DNA of 24,018 nucleotides from Pirellulales bacterium (GTDB lineage: Bacteria > Planctomycetota > Planctomycetia > Pirellulales > Thermoguttaceae): assembly GCA_030605745.1 (NCBI GenBank), contig JAUWHT010000449.1:1-24018 (forward strand), read 5' to 3'. The translations under genes and the position numbers were made by a program. Positions 16,071 to 23,722 of the stretch are shown here, in pieces (the stretch's first letter is position 1; every line of letters starts with the position of its first letter). The notes beneath the pieces are model-generated. The model did not search any database. It was not told the origin of the DNA and saw nothing but the letters and a program-made list of their open reading frames with translations.

Positions 16071-16136
16071 GGTGGGTGCTCGCACCCACGCGAACTCGTG
16101 GTCCTACAAACGCGTGGGTGCAAGCACCCACCCTAC
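16067..16136. repeat. Hairpin C overlapping a stop codon
   Basis: Arms 16067-16092 and 16111-16136 are 26 bp each with one mismatch around an 18-base loop. The TAG of the ferredoxin-type gene (16068-16070) is part of the left arm. It probably works as a 3' RNA stabiliser or terminator, or is another dispersed palindrome. Confidence 0.85.
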
Positions 16137-16154
16137 GTTACTTGCCACTTGCCC

Positions 16155-16211
16155 TATTCGACCGGGCAGGCAATCATGGTCGACGGCGGCTTGACGTTGC
16201 AAAGATTGTAA
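16155..16211 (+). pseudogene. Remnant of an SDR dehydrogenase C-terminus
   Basis: The frame from 16155 reads YSTGQAIMVDGGLTLQRL then a stop. The TGQ-x-I-x-VDGG signature is the C-terminal end of classical short-chain dehydrogenases. Only these 18 codons remain; upstream sequence in this frame (TCHLP) is not SDR-like, and hairpin C begins 18 bp before. The rest of the gene has been lost. Confidence 0.75.
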
Positions 16212-16265
16212 AGGGTGAGGGATTAGGGATTGGGAGGCGAGGTTGCGCCCCCAGCGGCAGCTCGA

Positions 16266-16733
16266 TCATTCATACATCCGCGGCGCTGGATCGCCGTTGG
16301 CGCCGGCGACGTCTATGCTTTCGAGGTCGAGCCCTGTGAAATGTTCCGGCACAGCGTCCACAATTTGGGCGCACTTTGGCAGCAGCGATTCGAAGTCGGG
16401 CAACCACCTTTTTTTCCGATACTTCCGGCTGCGACGGACCTTCGTGCCGCCTGTCAGCGTGGTGCGCCGCAAGAAGCTGCGCTGGCAATTGTGGCACCTA
16501 ACGTAGAGCAGGAACGGTCGCAACAGCCAGAAGACCGAGCGGCTCTTGCTCCTACTCTTGTATACTGCTTTCGAGCAACAGTAGGGGCACTCCAATCGTT
16601 GCACAGTCCTTTGGCCAGGGCTGGAGTTAGCATGCTGTGAAGGGAGTTCTATCAGCAGGGGCTGTTCCACGCGGTGGTGACGCACCGATGCTACCACCTT
16701 ACAATCGATCTTATCGACATTTCGGACCCTCAA
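16266..16733 (-). CDS. Hypothetical small zinc-ribbon protein
   Basis: This is an ORF of up to 155 residues. Residues 49-52 (CPYC) and a later CHNC, about 30 residues apart, form a four-cysteine zinc ribbon, with a hydrophobic basic stretch between (LLRPFLLYVRCHNCQRSF). This arrangement is common in short uncharacterised planctomycete proteins. The remainder is basic then acidic with no motif. The longest form uses a TTG without a ribosome site; a TTG beginning MECPYC after AAAGGA is possible. Codon choice is less GC-biased than in neighbouring genes, and the ORF lies in a decayed stretch, so it may be non-functional. Confidence 0.5.
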   Translation of the reverse strand: MRVRNVDKIDCKVVASVRHHRVEQPLLIELPSQHANSSPGQRTVQRLECPYCCSKAVYKSRSKSRSVFWLLRPFLLYVRCHNCQRSFLRRTTLTGGTKVRRSRKYRKKRWLPDFESLLPKCAQIVDAVPEHFTGLDLESIDVAGANGDPAPRMYE

Positions 16734-16974
16734 ACTTCACGTAAACCACATGGCTACCAGTCGTAACCACGCTTTTCCGGGGTTATGCCACGTGTCTCGG
16801 GGCAGTCGGGGTTAGACTCTAGGAAACACTTTTCGCTTGGCGGCGGCGGTACGCATTCCCAGTTGACATGAAAGTAGGCATGGACCAGCCGGTTGTGCAT
16901 ACCTGTCAAGAGGTGCTTTTGAGTCCGTGAATGACGAGTTGAGCCTTGCGTACTCGCCAGGTAGAGCCGACCAG

Positions 16975-17003
16975 TTGACAACATGGACTCCTGCAACGAC
17001 AAT
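16975..17003 (+). promoter_or_regulatory. Candidate sigma-70 promoter of the oxidoreductase gene
   Basis: A perfect TTGACA (16975-16980) is followed after 17 bp by GACAAT (16998-17003), which matches four of six -10 bases. The predicted leader is about 100 nt. Apart from this, the gap 16734-17112 shows nothing recognisable. Confidence 0.35.
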
Positions 17004-17112
17004 AAGAATTGCACTGTCTGGGGGAAGGGCCCTCGGAGGATTCTGGTGGACCGTCGACGTTTTCAGAAAATGGAGCGGTGTTCCAACCAACAGAAACCGA
17101 AAGGACTGGCTG

Positions 17113-18462
17113 ATGAACACTGAAAGCAACCGTGACAAGAGTCTTGGCTCCCGCCGCGAGTTCCTCAAGCGTTCCGGCAACGCTTTGGCCGGTACGGCTC
17201 TGGCCGGTGCGCTGGCGGCGCGGAGCTATGCGGGCGAAGACAATACGATCAAAGTGGCCTTGATTGGCTGCGGCGGACGCGGGACCGGGGCCGCTGCCAA
17301 CGCGCTTTCCACCAAGGGCCCGACAAAACTCTGGGCCATGGCCGACGTGTTCGAGCACCGCCTGGAGTCCAGCTTCAAGAATCTCTCGAAGCGGTTCGCT
17401 GACAAGGTCGACGTACCGCCGGAGCGCCGCTTCCTCGGGCTGGATGCGTACAAGAAGGCCATCGACGCGCTGGACGAGGGCGACGTGGTGCTGTTGACCA
17501 CCCCTCCGGCATTCCGGCCTGTGTATCTGGAGTACGCCGTGGAAAAGGGTCGCCACGTGTTCATGGAGAAGTCGTTCGCTGTGGATGCGCCGGGCGTGCG
17601 GCGAGTGCTCAAGGCGGGTGAGGCGGCAAAGCAAAAGAACCTGAAGATCGCCGGCGGCTTGATGTCTCGCCACTACAAGCCGCTGGAAGAGGCGATCGGT
17701 CAACTGCACGAAGGTGTCATTGGCCAGATCATCACCTGTTGGGCCTACCGCGAGCACGGCCCGCTCGGGTTCAAGAAGCGGCGGCCCGGCATGAGTGAGC
17801 TGGCCCACCAGATCCAGAACTACAGCAACTTCACCTGGCTGAATGGCAGCTTTCTCCTGGACTGGCTGATCCACAACATCGACGTGTGCTGCTGGGCCAA
17901 GGACGCCTGGCCGGTATCGGCCCAGGGTCAAGGAGGGCGCCAGGTCCGCAGCGAGCCCGATCAGTTGTTCGACCACTATGCGGTGGAATACAGCTTTGCC
18001 GACGGTACCCGGCTCATGGCCCAAGGCCGGCACATGGCCGGTTGCTGGGGCTTTTTCGGCGACGTGATCCACGGCGCCGGCGGCTGTGCCGTTCTGGGCG
18101 AAGGGATCAAAGAGCCCCGCATCTACAAAGGCCACAAGAGGACGAAAGAGAATCTGATCTGGCAGTACAAGGGAGCGGCGCGCAATCAGCACCAGGTGGA
18201 GCACGACAGGCTGTTCGAGGCGATCCGCCAGGACAAGCCGTACAACGAGACGGAGCGCTGCGCCAATGCCGCGATGGCGGGCATCCTCGGACGCATGGCC
18301 GCCGAATCGGGCAAGATGATCACCTGGGAGCAGGCCCTGGCGTCGAACATCGAGTTGGCCCCCGGCCTGGACCAGTACACCTGGGACTCCGATGCACCGG
18401 TGATGCCCGACGAAAACGGCCACTACCCGGTCGCCATGCCCGGCTTCACCAAGGTGCTCTAA
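17113..18462 (+). CDS. Gfo/Idh/MocA-family oxidoreductase with Tat signal, variant EKP motif
   Basis: This 449-residue protein is similar along its length to the product of 96-1466. Tat motif SRREFLKR is at 13-20, Rossmann loop GCGGRGTG at 52-59, and DWLIHNIDVCCW fits the catalytic region. The motif normally EKP reads EKS (152-154). The proline helps place the lysine near the nicotinamide, so activity could be altered, although Lys is kept. The ATG at 17113 follows AAAGGA at 8 bases; the frame remains open upstream to 16927 without supporting features. It stands alone as a rightward gene, convergent with the TPR gene, with repeat B beginning 8 bp after its stop. Confidence 0.92.
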   Translation: MNTESNRDKSLGSRREFLKRSGNALAGTALAGALAARSYAGEDNTIKVALIGCGGRGTGAAANALSTKGPTKLWAMADVFEHRLESSFKNLSKRFADKVDVPPERRFLGLDAYKKAIDALDEGDVVLLTTPPAFRPVYLEYAVEKGRHVFMEKSFAVDAPGVRRVLKAGEAAKQKNLKIAGGLMSRHYKPLEEAIGQLHEGVIGQIITCWAYREHGPLGFKKRRPGMSELAHQIQNYSNFTWLNGSFLLDWLIHNIDVCCWAKDAWPVSAQGQGGRQVRSEPDQLFDHYAVEYSFADGTRLMAQGRHMAGCWGFFGDVIHGAGGCAVLGEGIKEPRIYKGHKRTKENLIWQYKGAARNQHQVEHDRLFEAIRQDKPYNETERCANAAMAGILGRMAAESGKMITWEQALASNIELAPGLDQYTWDSDAPVMPDENGHYPVAMPGFTKVL

Positions 18463-18470
18463 GCTAAGGT

Positions 18471-18615
18471 GGCCCGCGCACAAATAACTTGTACGAATTC
18501 CACCAAGAGTGGCACGTCCCTGAGCGCAGCGAAGGGCGTGTTTGGGGCCCCTGTCCCCGCCCTTCGTTCCTCAGGGCGTGCCACCAATTTGTACAGCTTA
18601 TTTCTGCGCGGGTCC
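18471..18615. repeat. Palindromic repeat B, copy 3 (most complete)
   Basis: This is a 145-bp element. The outer ends are inverted: GGCCCGCGCACAAATAA... at 18471-18494 against ...TTATTTCTGCGCGGGTCC at 18591-18615. Inner arms CTGAGCGCAGCGAAGGGCG and CGCCCTTCGTTCCTCAGGGC flank the loop. It fills the gap between convergent genes and could terminate both, but the copy between two rightward genes (14584-14720) argues for a dispersed non-autonomous element. Confidence 0.9.
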
Positions 18616-18639
18616 TAACCCGCATGTTTTCCTGATCAC

Positions 18640-20433
18640 TCACTGCTTTCTGCTTTCGGCTTTCCGCTTTCGGAAGACTTCCAGTTGTCTGGCGATCAAC
18701 CCGGAATGCGGTTCCAGTTCGGCGGCCTTGGTTTGGACCTTCACGGCGTTTTCGTAGTCGCCTTTGGAGAAGTAGACATGGGCCAGGGTGTCGTAATAAC
18801 CGCCGCTATCGGGGCTCAGTTGCAGCGACTTCTTGGAGTATTTCAGGGCTTCGTCGAGGTCGCCCTGGGTGTTGCCAACCAGCCAGGCGAACTGGTTGTA
18901 TGGCGTAGGGCTATTGGGGTTCGCCGCAATTCGTTGACGAAGTTCCGCCGCAACCTTCTGGATCAGCCGCAGGATTTTCTCGCGGTACTCGGGGGTTTGA
19001 TCGGGTAGCCGATAGCAGGCGATCAGCACGTCGACGTCGCCCGGATCGGCTTCGATCGCCTTGTCGAGGTACTCGCACTGTTTGGCTCGATCCTTTTGTT
19101 GTTGGAAGTGGCGGGCGAAGAAGCAATACATCCGCGCGCGAATTGCCGCCAGGCCCGCCCTGTTTACGGCCACGCCAAAGGGATTCTTCTCGACGGCCTT
19201 GACCAGACCCTCGAGCACCTTGGCGGCCTCCAGGTCTTTGCCCTGGTCGTGGAGCATCTCGGAGAGGCCGGACTGGGCCACCATCGCGACGGGATTGTTG
19301 GGGCCGCCGGCCTGGATCGCGTGCCGATATTCCCGCTCCGCCCATTTCAGCATTCCGCGGGCGCGCAACTCGGTCGCAGTGTTCAGGTGCATTTTCAACT
19401 GCCTGACGTCGTTGCCGGCGTTGCGCTTCAGCGCTTTGGCAGCCAATTGTTCGGCCCGATCGTTGTTGCCCTGCTCGGCCAGGGCTTGGGCGTAGCTGTA
19501 AAGCAGGATGGGATGGGTGTTGAACCGGAAACTGAACTGGCCGTACAGTTCGTCCATCGACTTCCACGCCTTTTGTCGAAGCAGCCAGTCGACCAACTCG
19601 ATCAGCGTCTGCACGTCGCCTTTTTCCAGGTCGATTAGCCGCTGCATGGCCAGTACTGCGTTGTCGTTCTGATCGAGCTTCTTGAGCCATTCGATCTGGA
19701 TGCGGACCAAACCGGCGACGATCTGGGCGCTGGTCTGGCTAGAGGCGCGCCCGAGCAGCAGATATTCCGCCTCCACCAGCTTCGTCCAATCGGCGATGGC
19801 AGTTTTGGGATCCTGGCCGAATCTCAGCCAGCTTAACAGCCATACGGCGGCCGTCCGGCGGCTGCCCTCCAGATGCTTCCGTACCGTCTCGGCCAGTTCT
19901 TTCGTGGGCGGCTGGGCCTGCGGCTGCATCTCGATCAGCTTAATCGCCGCGGATTTCGAGAGCACCGGCGACTTCTCGAATCGAACCAGCCGGCACAAGG
20001 CGGGAATCCCCGCTGCGTCGGGCAACTTGGCCAGAGAACGCATCCGCGCAAGCTTCGTCGCCGTATTTTGGACTTCATAATCCTTAAGCAGATTCTTCAC
20101 CTCCGGCGGGTCGCTGTTGTTGACCCACTCCACGCGCATCAACCCCAACAGGTACCTGGCCCGGGCGGCGATCTCCAGATCCTCGTGGGTGGTTGCCGCG
20201 CTTAGGGCGTCGAAGGCCTCGAAAGATAGCTTAGCCAATTCGGACTGGGCCTGCTCGCGAACAAAGTAATCCTCATCGCCAAGTTGTTCGATCAGCCGGT
20301 TGATCCGCTTGGTTTGCGGTTCGGCCTCTTGGGCCAGCAGCATCGCGCCGGCGACTGCCAGGACGGCCGAGCCCAGCACTGCCGCGGCGATCCGTCGCGG
20401 GATCAGTCTGCGTAGGTATTCACAATTCATCAT
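18640..20433 (-). CDS. HEAT-like and TPR-repeat membrane-anchored protein
   Basis: This is a 597-residue protein with an N-terminal signal or anchor (about 13-34). The first third has HEAT-like helices (GDEDYFVREQAQSELAKL and further pairs). The last half has TPR units, the clearest being DTLAHVYFSKGDYENAVKVQ near the C-terminus. It is probably an extracytoplasmic protein-interaction scaffold; no catalytic motif is present. Its ATG overlaps the TGA of the upstream TlpA-like gene, so the two are translationally coupled and may work together on the envelope side. The C-terminal codons are a short AAAGC-rich run (RKRKAESRKQ), suggesting slippage at the 3' end. Confidence 0.9.
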   Translation of the reverse strand: MMNCEYLRRLIPRRIAAAVLGSAVLAVAGAMLLAQEAEPQTKRINRLIEQLGDEDYFVREQAQSELAKLSFEAFDALSAATTHEDLEIAARARYLLGLMRVEWVNNSDPPEVKNLLKDYEVQNTATKLARMRSLAKLPDAAGIPALCRLVRFEKSPVLSKSAAIKLIEMQPQAQPPTKELAETVRKHLEGSRRTAAVWLLSWLRFGQDPKTAIADWTKLVEAEYLLLGRASSQTSAQIVAGLVRIQIEWLKKLDQNDNAVLAMQRLIDLEKGDVQTLIELVDWLLRQKAWKSMDELYGQFSFRFNTHPILLYSYAQALAEQGNNDRAEQLAAKALKRNAGNDVRQLKMHLNTATELRARGMLKWAEREYRHAIQAGGPNNPVAMVAQSGLSEMLHDQGKDLEAAKVLEGLVKAVEKNPFGVAVNRAGLAAIRARMYCFFARHFQQQKDRAKQCEYLDKAIEADPGDVDVLIACYRLPDQTPEYREKILRLIQKVAAELRQRIAANPNSPTPYNQFAWLVGNTQGDLDEALKYSKKSLQLSPDSGGYYDTLAHVYFSKGDYENAVKVQTKAAELEPHSGLIARQLEVFRKRKAESRKQ

Positions 20434-20975
20434 TCATCATTGAATAATTCTTCGATGCTACGATCGATCTCCTTCGGGTCGATGGGCCCTGCGCCGCCGG
20501 AGAAGCTCTTGTACAGTCTGCCCTGGCGGTCGTAGAGCTTGAAATACGGGGCAGCATCGATCTCGAAGGCCTCGAACAACTCTGGTCCGACACCGTACCG
20601 GCTGATGAAATTGTCGAACGTCGCGCCTTTGCCGATAAGGAATTCGAGGACCTCGGCCTGGTTGTCCAGATCATCAAGGCTGACCGAAATCACGGTCAGT
20701 CCCTTGTCGGCGAAGCGTTTGTGCAGTTCGACGGTGTGGGGGAACAGTTCCTTGCACGGTGCGCACCACGTTGCCCAAAAGTCGACCAGCACAACCTTGC
20801 CGCGGTTTCGCTCGAGCACCTCGGCGAAGGCCGCCCAGTCTATTACTTCGAGCTTCACTTGTCCTGTCTCATCGGGCCGGCCCGGCAGCAGCGAACCGGA
20901 GCAGCCGACAAGCAACAGGCCGCACACGACCGCACACGATACAACACAGCATCGACAGGATGAATTTACAAGCAT
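20430..20975 (-). CDS. TlpA/thioredoxin-like lipoprotein
   Basis: This is a 181-residue thiol-disulfide oxidoreductase. A lipoprotein signal ends in LVGC (22-25), so Cys25 should be lipidated and the domain faces the periplasm. The active site is WCAPC (70-74) within VVLVDFWATWCAPC, with the downstream cis-proline segment DAAPYFKLYD. It may reduce or isomerise disulfides of exported proteins. The ATG at 20973-20975 is chosen because it gives a clean signal peptide; an earlier start to 21050 would run through palindromic repeat A. The ribosome site is weak. The last codons overlap the TPR gene start. Confidence 0.92.
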   Translation of the reverse strand: MLVNSSCRCCVVSCAVVCGLLLVGCSGSLLPGRPDETGQVKLEVIDWAAFAEVLERNRGKVVLVDFWATWCAPCKELFPHTVELHKRFADKGLTVISVSLDDLDNQAEVLEFLIGKGATFDNFISRYGVGPELFEAFEIDAAPYFKLYDRQGRLYKSFSGGAGPIDPKEIDRSIEELFNDE

Positions 20976-20984
20976 TTTACTAAG

Positions 20985-21062
20985 TAGCCGCCGGGCTTTC
21001 CCGGCGCGTTTTCGCTGGAGCGTATTGAAAACCACCAAAGCGCCGGGCAAGCCCAGCGGCTA
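20985..21062. repeat. Palindromic repeat A between the two thioredoxin-like genes
   Basis: Arms 20985-21008 and 21040-21062 are near-perfect reverse complements, same family as 11699-11782. It sits 9 bp upstream of the TlpA-like start codon and 10 bp after the redoxin stop at 21073, inside what otherwise looks like one operon. A transcript would fold here, which may lower expression of the downstream pair. Confidence 0.85.
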
Positions 21063-21072
21063 AAAGGCAGGC

Positions 21073-21636
21073 CTAATTCTCGTACTTGACACTACAGCCG
21101 AACGGTTTGGTCACGGCCGTCTTCGGCTCTTTATTGGCCAGCAGCAAGTCGATGGCATCACGGAGATAGTGCTTTTCCACCTTGTCCGCGTTCATGTTGT
21201 CGTCGATCGCGCCGATGTAGGCGATCTTGCGCTTCTGATCGAGCACGAACACGTGCGGGGTGACCTTGGCCCCGTAGTCGTGGCCCATCTTCTGCGTCGG
21301 GTCGTAGATGTACGGGAAATTGAACCCCTTCTCCCGGGCGCGGTTCTTCATCGGCTCGAGCCGATCGGCCGGAAGGTTGTTCACGTTCACCGCGATCACC
21401 TGGACCCCCTTGGACTTGTAGTCCTTCTGCAAAGCGACCAGCCGGTCTTCGTAGGCCACAGCCACCGGGCAGTGGTTGCAGGTAAAGACCACGGCGATCA
21501 GCTTGGCACCCTTGTAGTCGGACAAGCTGTGCTGCCTGCCGTCGGTGCCGATGATGCCGGACCAGTCGGGCGCTGCGTCACCGATTTGCAGCGCGGCCAC
21601 CGCCAGAGCGGTGGCAAGTGTCCACTTGCGAACCAT
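21073..21636 (-). CDS. Exported redoxin (thioredoxin-like, CNHC motif)
   Basis: This is a 187-residue thioredoxin-fold protein of the AhpC/TSA-redoxin type. A short signal (about 1-22) ends near GDAAP. The redox pair is in FTCNHCPVA (Cys53 and Cys56), a CxxC variant seen in a widespread planctomycete and proteobacterial subgroup; a third Cys is close to the C-terminus. KVTPHVFVLDQ supplies the cis-proline. It has a strong ribosome site (AAAGGAGG). It lies 15 bp after the receiver-domain gene, so both are probably on one mRNA. Role: thiol-based reduction in the periplasm, partner unknown. Confidence 0.92.
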   Translation of the reverse strand: MVRKWTLATALAVAALQIGDAAPDWSGIIGTDGRQHSLSDYKGAKLIAVVFTCNHCPVAVAYEDRLVALQKDYKSKGVQVIAVNVNNLPADRLEPMKNRAREKGFNFPYIYDPTQKMGHDYGAKVTPHVFVLDQKRKIAYIGAIDDNMNADKVEKHYLRDAIDLLLANKEPKTAVTKPFGCSVKYEN

Positions 21637-21651
21637 AATGTGGTCCTCCTT

Positions 21652-22083
21652 TCAATTGTCTTCCATACCGTCGATATAGCGGCGGAGCCGCTCCAACTCG
21701 TCGGTCACGTGGCGGAGCTTGAGCATGTTCTCCACCCGCTTGACCAGTTCCAGCTTGTTGATCGGTTTGCTCAGGAAGTCGTCGCAGCCGGCGCTGACTG
21801 CCCGCTCGATGTCGCCCGGCTCGTTCAGTGCGGTGACCATCAGAATCATGATCTCCCTGGTGGCGGGATCCTTCTTAAGTATCTTGCAGACCTCAAAGCC
21901 GCTGAGCTTGGGCATCATGATATCCAGCAGGATCAGGTCCGGCTGGAACTGGGCCACCTTGTCCAGCGTCTCGCGGCCGTCGGCCGCCATGGCGATCTCG
22001 TAATCCTTGTCGCTCAGGTAGGCCTCCAGCAACTCGACGTTGGGCAGATTATCGTCGGCGATCAGCACTCGGTTCTTGGGCAT
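21652..22083 (-). CDS. Single-domain response regulator (receiver only)
   Basis: This 143-residue protein consists of one CheY-like receiver domain. Acidic pocket D10-D11, phosphoacceptor D54 in LLLDIMMP, conserved T84 and K106 (LSKPIN) are all present. The tail HVTDELERLRRYI is a short coiled coil. There is no output domain and no histidine kinase in the window, so it must signal by protein contact. The ATG at 22081-22083 is preferred; a GTG four codons upstream (22093-22095) is possible. It sits between hicB and the redoxin gene. Confidence 0.94.
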   Translation of the reverse strand: MPKNRVLIADDNLPNVELLEAYLSDKDYEIAMAADGRETLDKVAQFQPDLILLDIMMPKLSGFEVCKILKKDPATREIMILMVTALNEPGDIERAVSAGCDDFLSKPINKLELVKRVENMLKLRHVTDELERLRRYIDGMEDN

Positions 22084-22116
22084 GGGCGTTTGCACCTGCT
22101 TGTTGTTTTTGTGAAG

Positions 22117-22338
22117 TCAGCGAGAGACTTGATAGATCGCCGGCCGATAACTGGGTGGCGGGACAGGTTTGCCCAAATCGCGGGCGGCCTCCAGCCACGC
22201 CTGTTTGGCCTTTTCCACCTCGACCAGCGCATCTTCCGGCGTCGCCCCAAAGGCCGAACACGATTCCAGATCGGGGATATCCGCAATATACCCACCATCT
22301 TCATCGCTGTAGAAGATGTTGATATGGTAGTCTTTCAT
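22117..22338 (-). CDS. hicB: HicB-family antitoxin-like protein
   Basis: This 73-residue protein shows the short HicB fold: DEDGGYIADIPDLESCSAFG then the amphipathic helix TPEDALVEVEKAKQAWLEAA and a YRPAIYQ tail. It lacks a C-terminal DNA-binding domain. The ATG overlaps (ATGA) the stop of a 30-codon remnant of the partner toxin gene. With no functional toxin next to it, it is probably an orphan antitoxin, which could be neutral or act against a HicA encoded elsewhere. It continues the leftward operon with the receiver gene 33 bp downstream. Confidence 0.88.
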   Translation of the reverse strand: MKDYHINIFYSDEDGGYIADIPDLESCSAFGATPEDALVEVEKAKQAWLEAARDLGKPVPPPSYRPAIYQVSR

Positions 22339-22427
22339 GCGTCGTCCTCCAGGTTCAACATATCAGAAAACCTCACATTGCCAAGGTTACCACGTGTCAA
22401 GCGATCGAGCAATTTTTTTCGGTTCAT
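22335..22427 (-). pseudogene. hicA: HicA toxin remnant with internal deletion
   Basis: The 30-codon frame reads MNRKKLLDRLTRGNLGNVRF then SDMLNL and ends LEDDA. The first 26 residues match the start of the HicA subfamily that pairs with this type of HicB, and LEDDA matches its usual end. The middle, roughly 55 residues with the catalytic GSHH segment, is missing. The start overlaps the glyA stop (ATGA) and the stop overlaps the hicB start (ATGA), so the reading frame and coupling survived. No toxic activity is expected. Confidence 0.8.
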
Positions 22428-23671
22428 CCTTCACTCTCTCCCGGCAGCGAGAACTGGCAGCATAACTCGGATACCTCGCCGCGAACCCGCGTGCAGAGTT
22501 CCTCATCGTCGGGTGATCTGAGCACTTGTAGGATCCAGCGGCCGATCAATCGCATCGCGTCGGGGCCCATTCCCCGGCTGGTTAGGGCCGGTGTGCCGAT
22601 GCGGATGCCCGAGGGGTCCAGCGGCTTGCGCCGGTCGAAGGGGATCATGTTCTTGTTGACGGTTATCCCGCAGCGTTCCATGGCCTTCTCGGCCGCCCGC
22701 CCGGTCACGCCCAGCGGGGTCACGTCGGCCAGGATCAGGTGGTTGTCAGTCCCGCCGCTTACCAGTTCCAGCCCACCGGAAGACAGCACCTCGGCCAGCG
22801 TCTTGGCGTTGTCGACGATCTGCCGAGCGTACTGCTTGAACTGCGGCGTGAGCGCCTCGCGGAAGCAGACCGCCTTGCCGGCGATCACGTGCATCAAGGG
22901 CCCGCCCTGGGTGCCGGGAAAGACTGCCTGGTCAATCTCCTTAGCGTATCGGGCCTTGCAGAGGATCATCCCACCGCGGGGGCCGCGGAGCGTCTTGTGC
23001 GTGGTCGTGCTCACGTAGTCCGACACCGGGACCGGATCGTCGTGCAGCCGGGCCGCTACCAGGCCCGCGTAATGGGCCATGTCCACCAGCAGCTTCGCGC
23101 CGCAATCACGGGCAATCTGGGCGAACACGCCATGCGGAATCTCTCGCGGATAGGCGCTGGCCCCGGCAACAATCAACCGTGGCTTGTGCTGGCGGGCCAG
23201 CGCGGCAACCTGGTCGAAGTCGATCCGATGCGTGTCCGGCCGAACGCCATAACTGACGAAATGGTACAGCCTGCCCGAAATGTTCAACCTCATCCCGTGC
23301 GTCAAGTGCCCTCCATGGGCCAGGTCCAACCCGAGCACGGTGTCACCCGCCTCCAACACCGAGACGTACACGGCCGTGTTGGCCTGGGCGCCGGCGTGCG
23401 GCTGGACATTGACGTGCTCGGCACCGAAGAGTTCTTTTGCCCGATCCCGGGCGAGATCCTCGGCTACGTCGACGAACTCGCACCCGCCGTAGTACCGCTT
23501 GCCCGGATACCCCTCGGCGTATTTGTTCGTCAGCACAGTTCCACAGGCCTGCATCACCGCAGGGCTGGAGTAGTTCTCGCTGGCGATAAGTTCCAGGCCG
23601 TCGCGCTGTCGGGCGACTTCACCGGCAATAGCAGCCCAGACTTTGGGGTCTTGTCGTTCGATGCAGTTCAT
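22424..23671 (-). CDS. glyA: Serine hydroxymethyltransferase
   Basis: This 415-residue PLP enzyme converts serine and tetrahydrofolate to glycine and methylene-tetrahydrofolate. Family landmarks are LELIASENYSSPAVMQ (27-42), TNKYAEGYPGKRYYGG (48-63), the LLVDMAHYAG segment, and the PLP-binding lysine K226 in STTTHKTLRGPRGG. Full length. The ATG at 23669-23671 is chosen because homologues begin a few residues before the IASENY region; a GTG at 23720-23722 would add 17 unusual residues. Neither has a clear ribosome site. The stop overlaps the start of the hicA remnant. Housekeeping gene, first of the leftward operon. Confidence 0.97.
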   Translation of the reverse strand: MNCIERQDPKVWAAIAGEVARQRDGLELIASENYSSPAVMQACGTVLTNKYAEGYPGKRYYGGCEFVDVAEDLARDRAKELFGAEHVNVQPHAGAQANTAVYVSVLEAGDTVLGLDLAHGGHLTHGMRLNISGRLYHFVSYGVRPDTHRIDFDQVAALARQHKPRLIVAGASAYPREIPHGVFAQIARDCGAKLLVDMAHYAGLVAARLHDDPVPVSDYVSTTTHKTLRGPRGGMILCKARYAKEIDQAVFPGTQGGPLMHVIAGKAVCFREALTPQFKQYARQIVDNAKTLAEVLSSGGLELVSGGTDNHLILADVTPLGVTGRAAEKAMERCGITVNKNMIPFDRRKPLDPSGIRIGTPALTSRGMGPDAMRLIGRWILQVLRSPDDEELCTRVRGEVSELCCQFSLPGESEG

Positions 23672-23722
23672 AGGGAGGGAAATTCCGACGATCGGTACAG
23701 AGGAATCACTATTATCAACCAC

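Noticed and set aside
16754..17014. Minus-strand ORF of 86 codons in the gap before the oxidoreductase gene
   Set aside because: No recognisable domain, no ribosome site, and the region also holds the likely promoter of the rightward gene.
20976..21050. Extended N-terminus of the TlpA-like protein
   Set aside because: It would be encoded by palindromic repeat A and would bury the lipoprotein signal.
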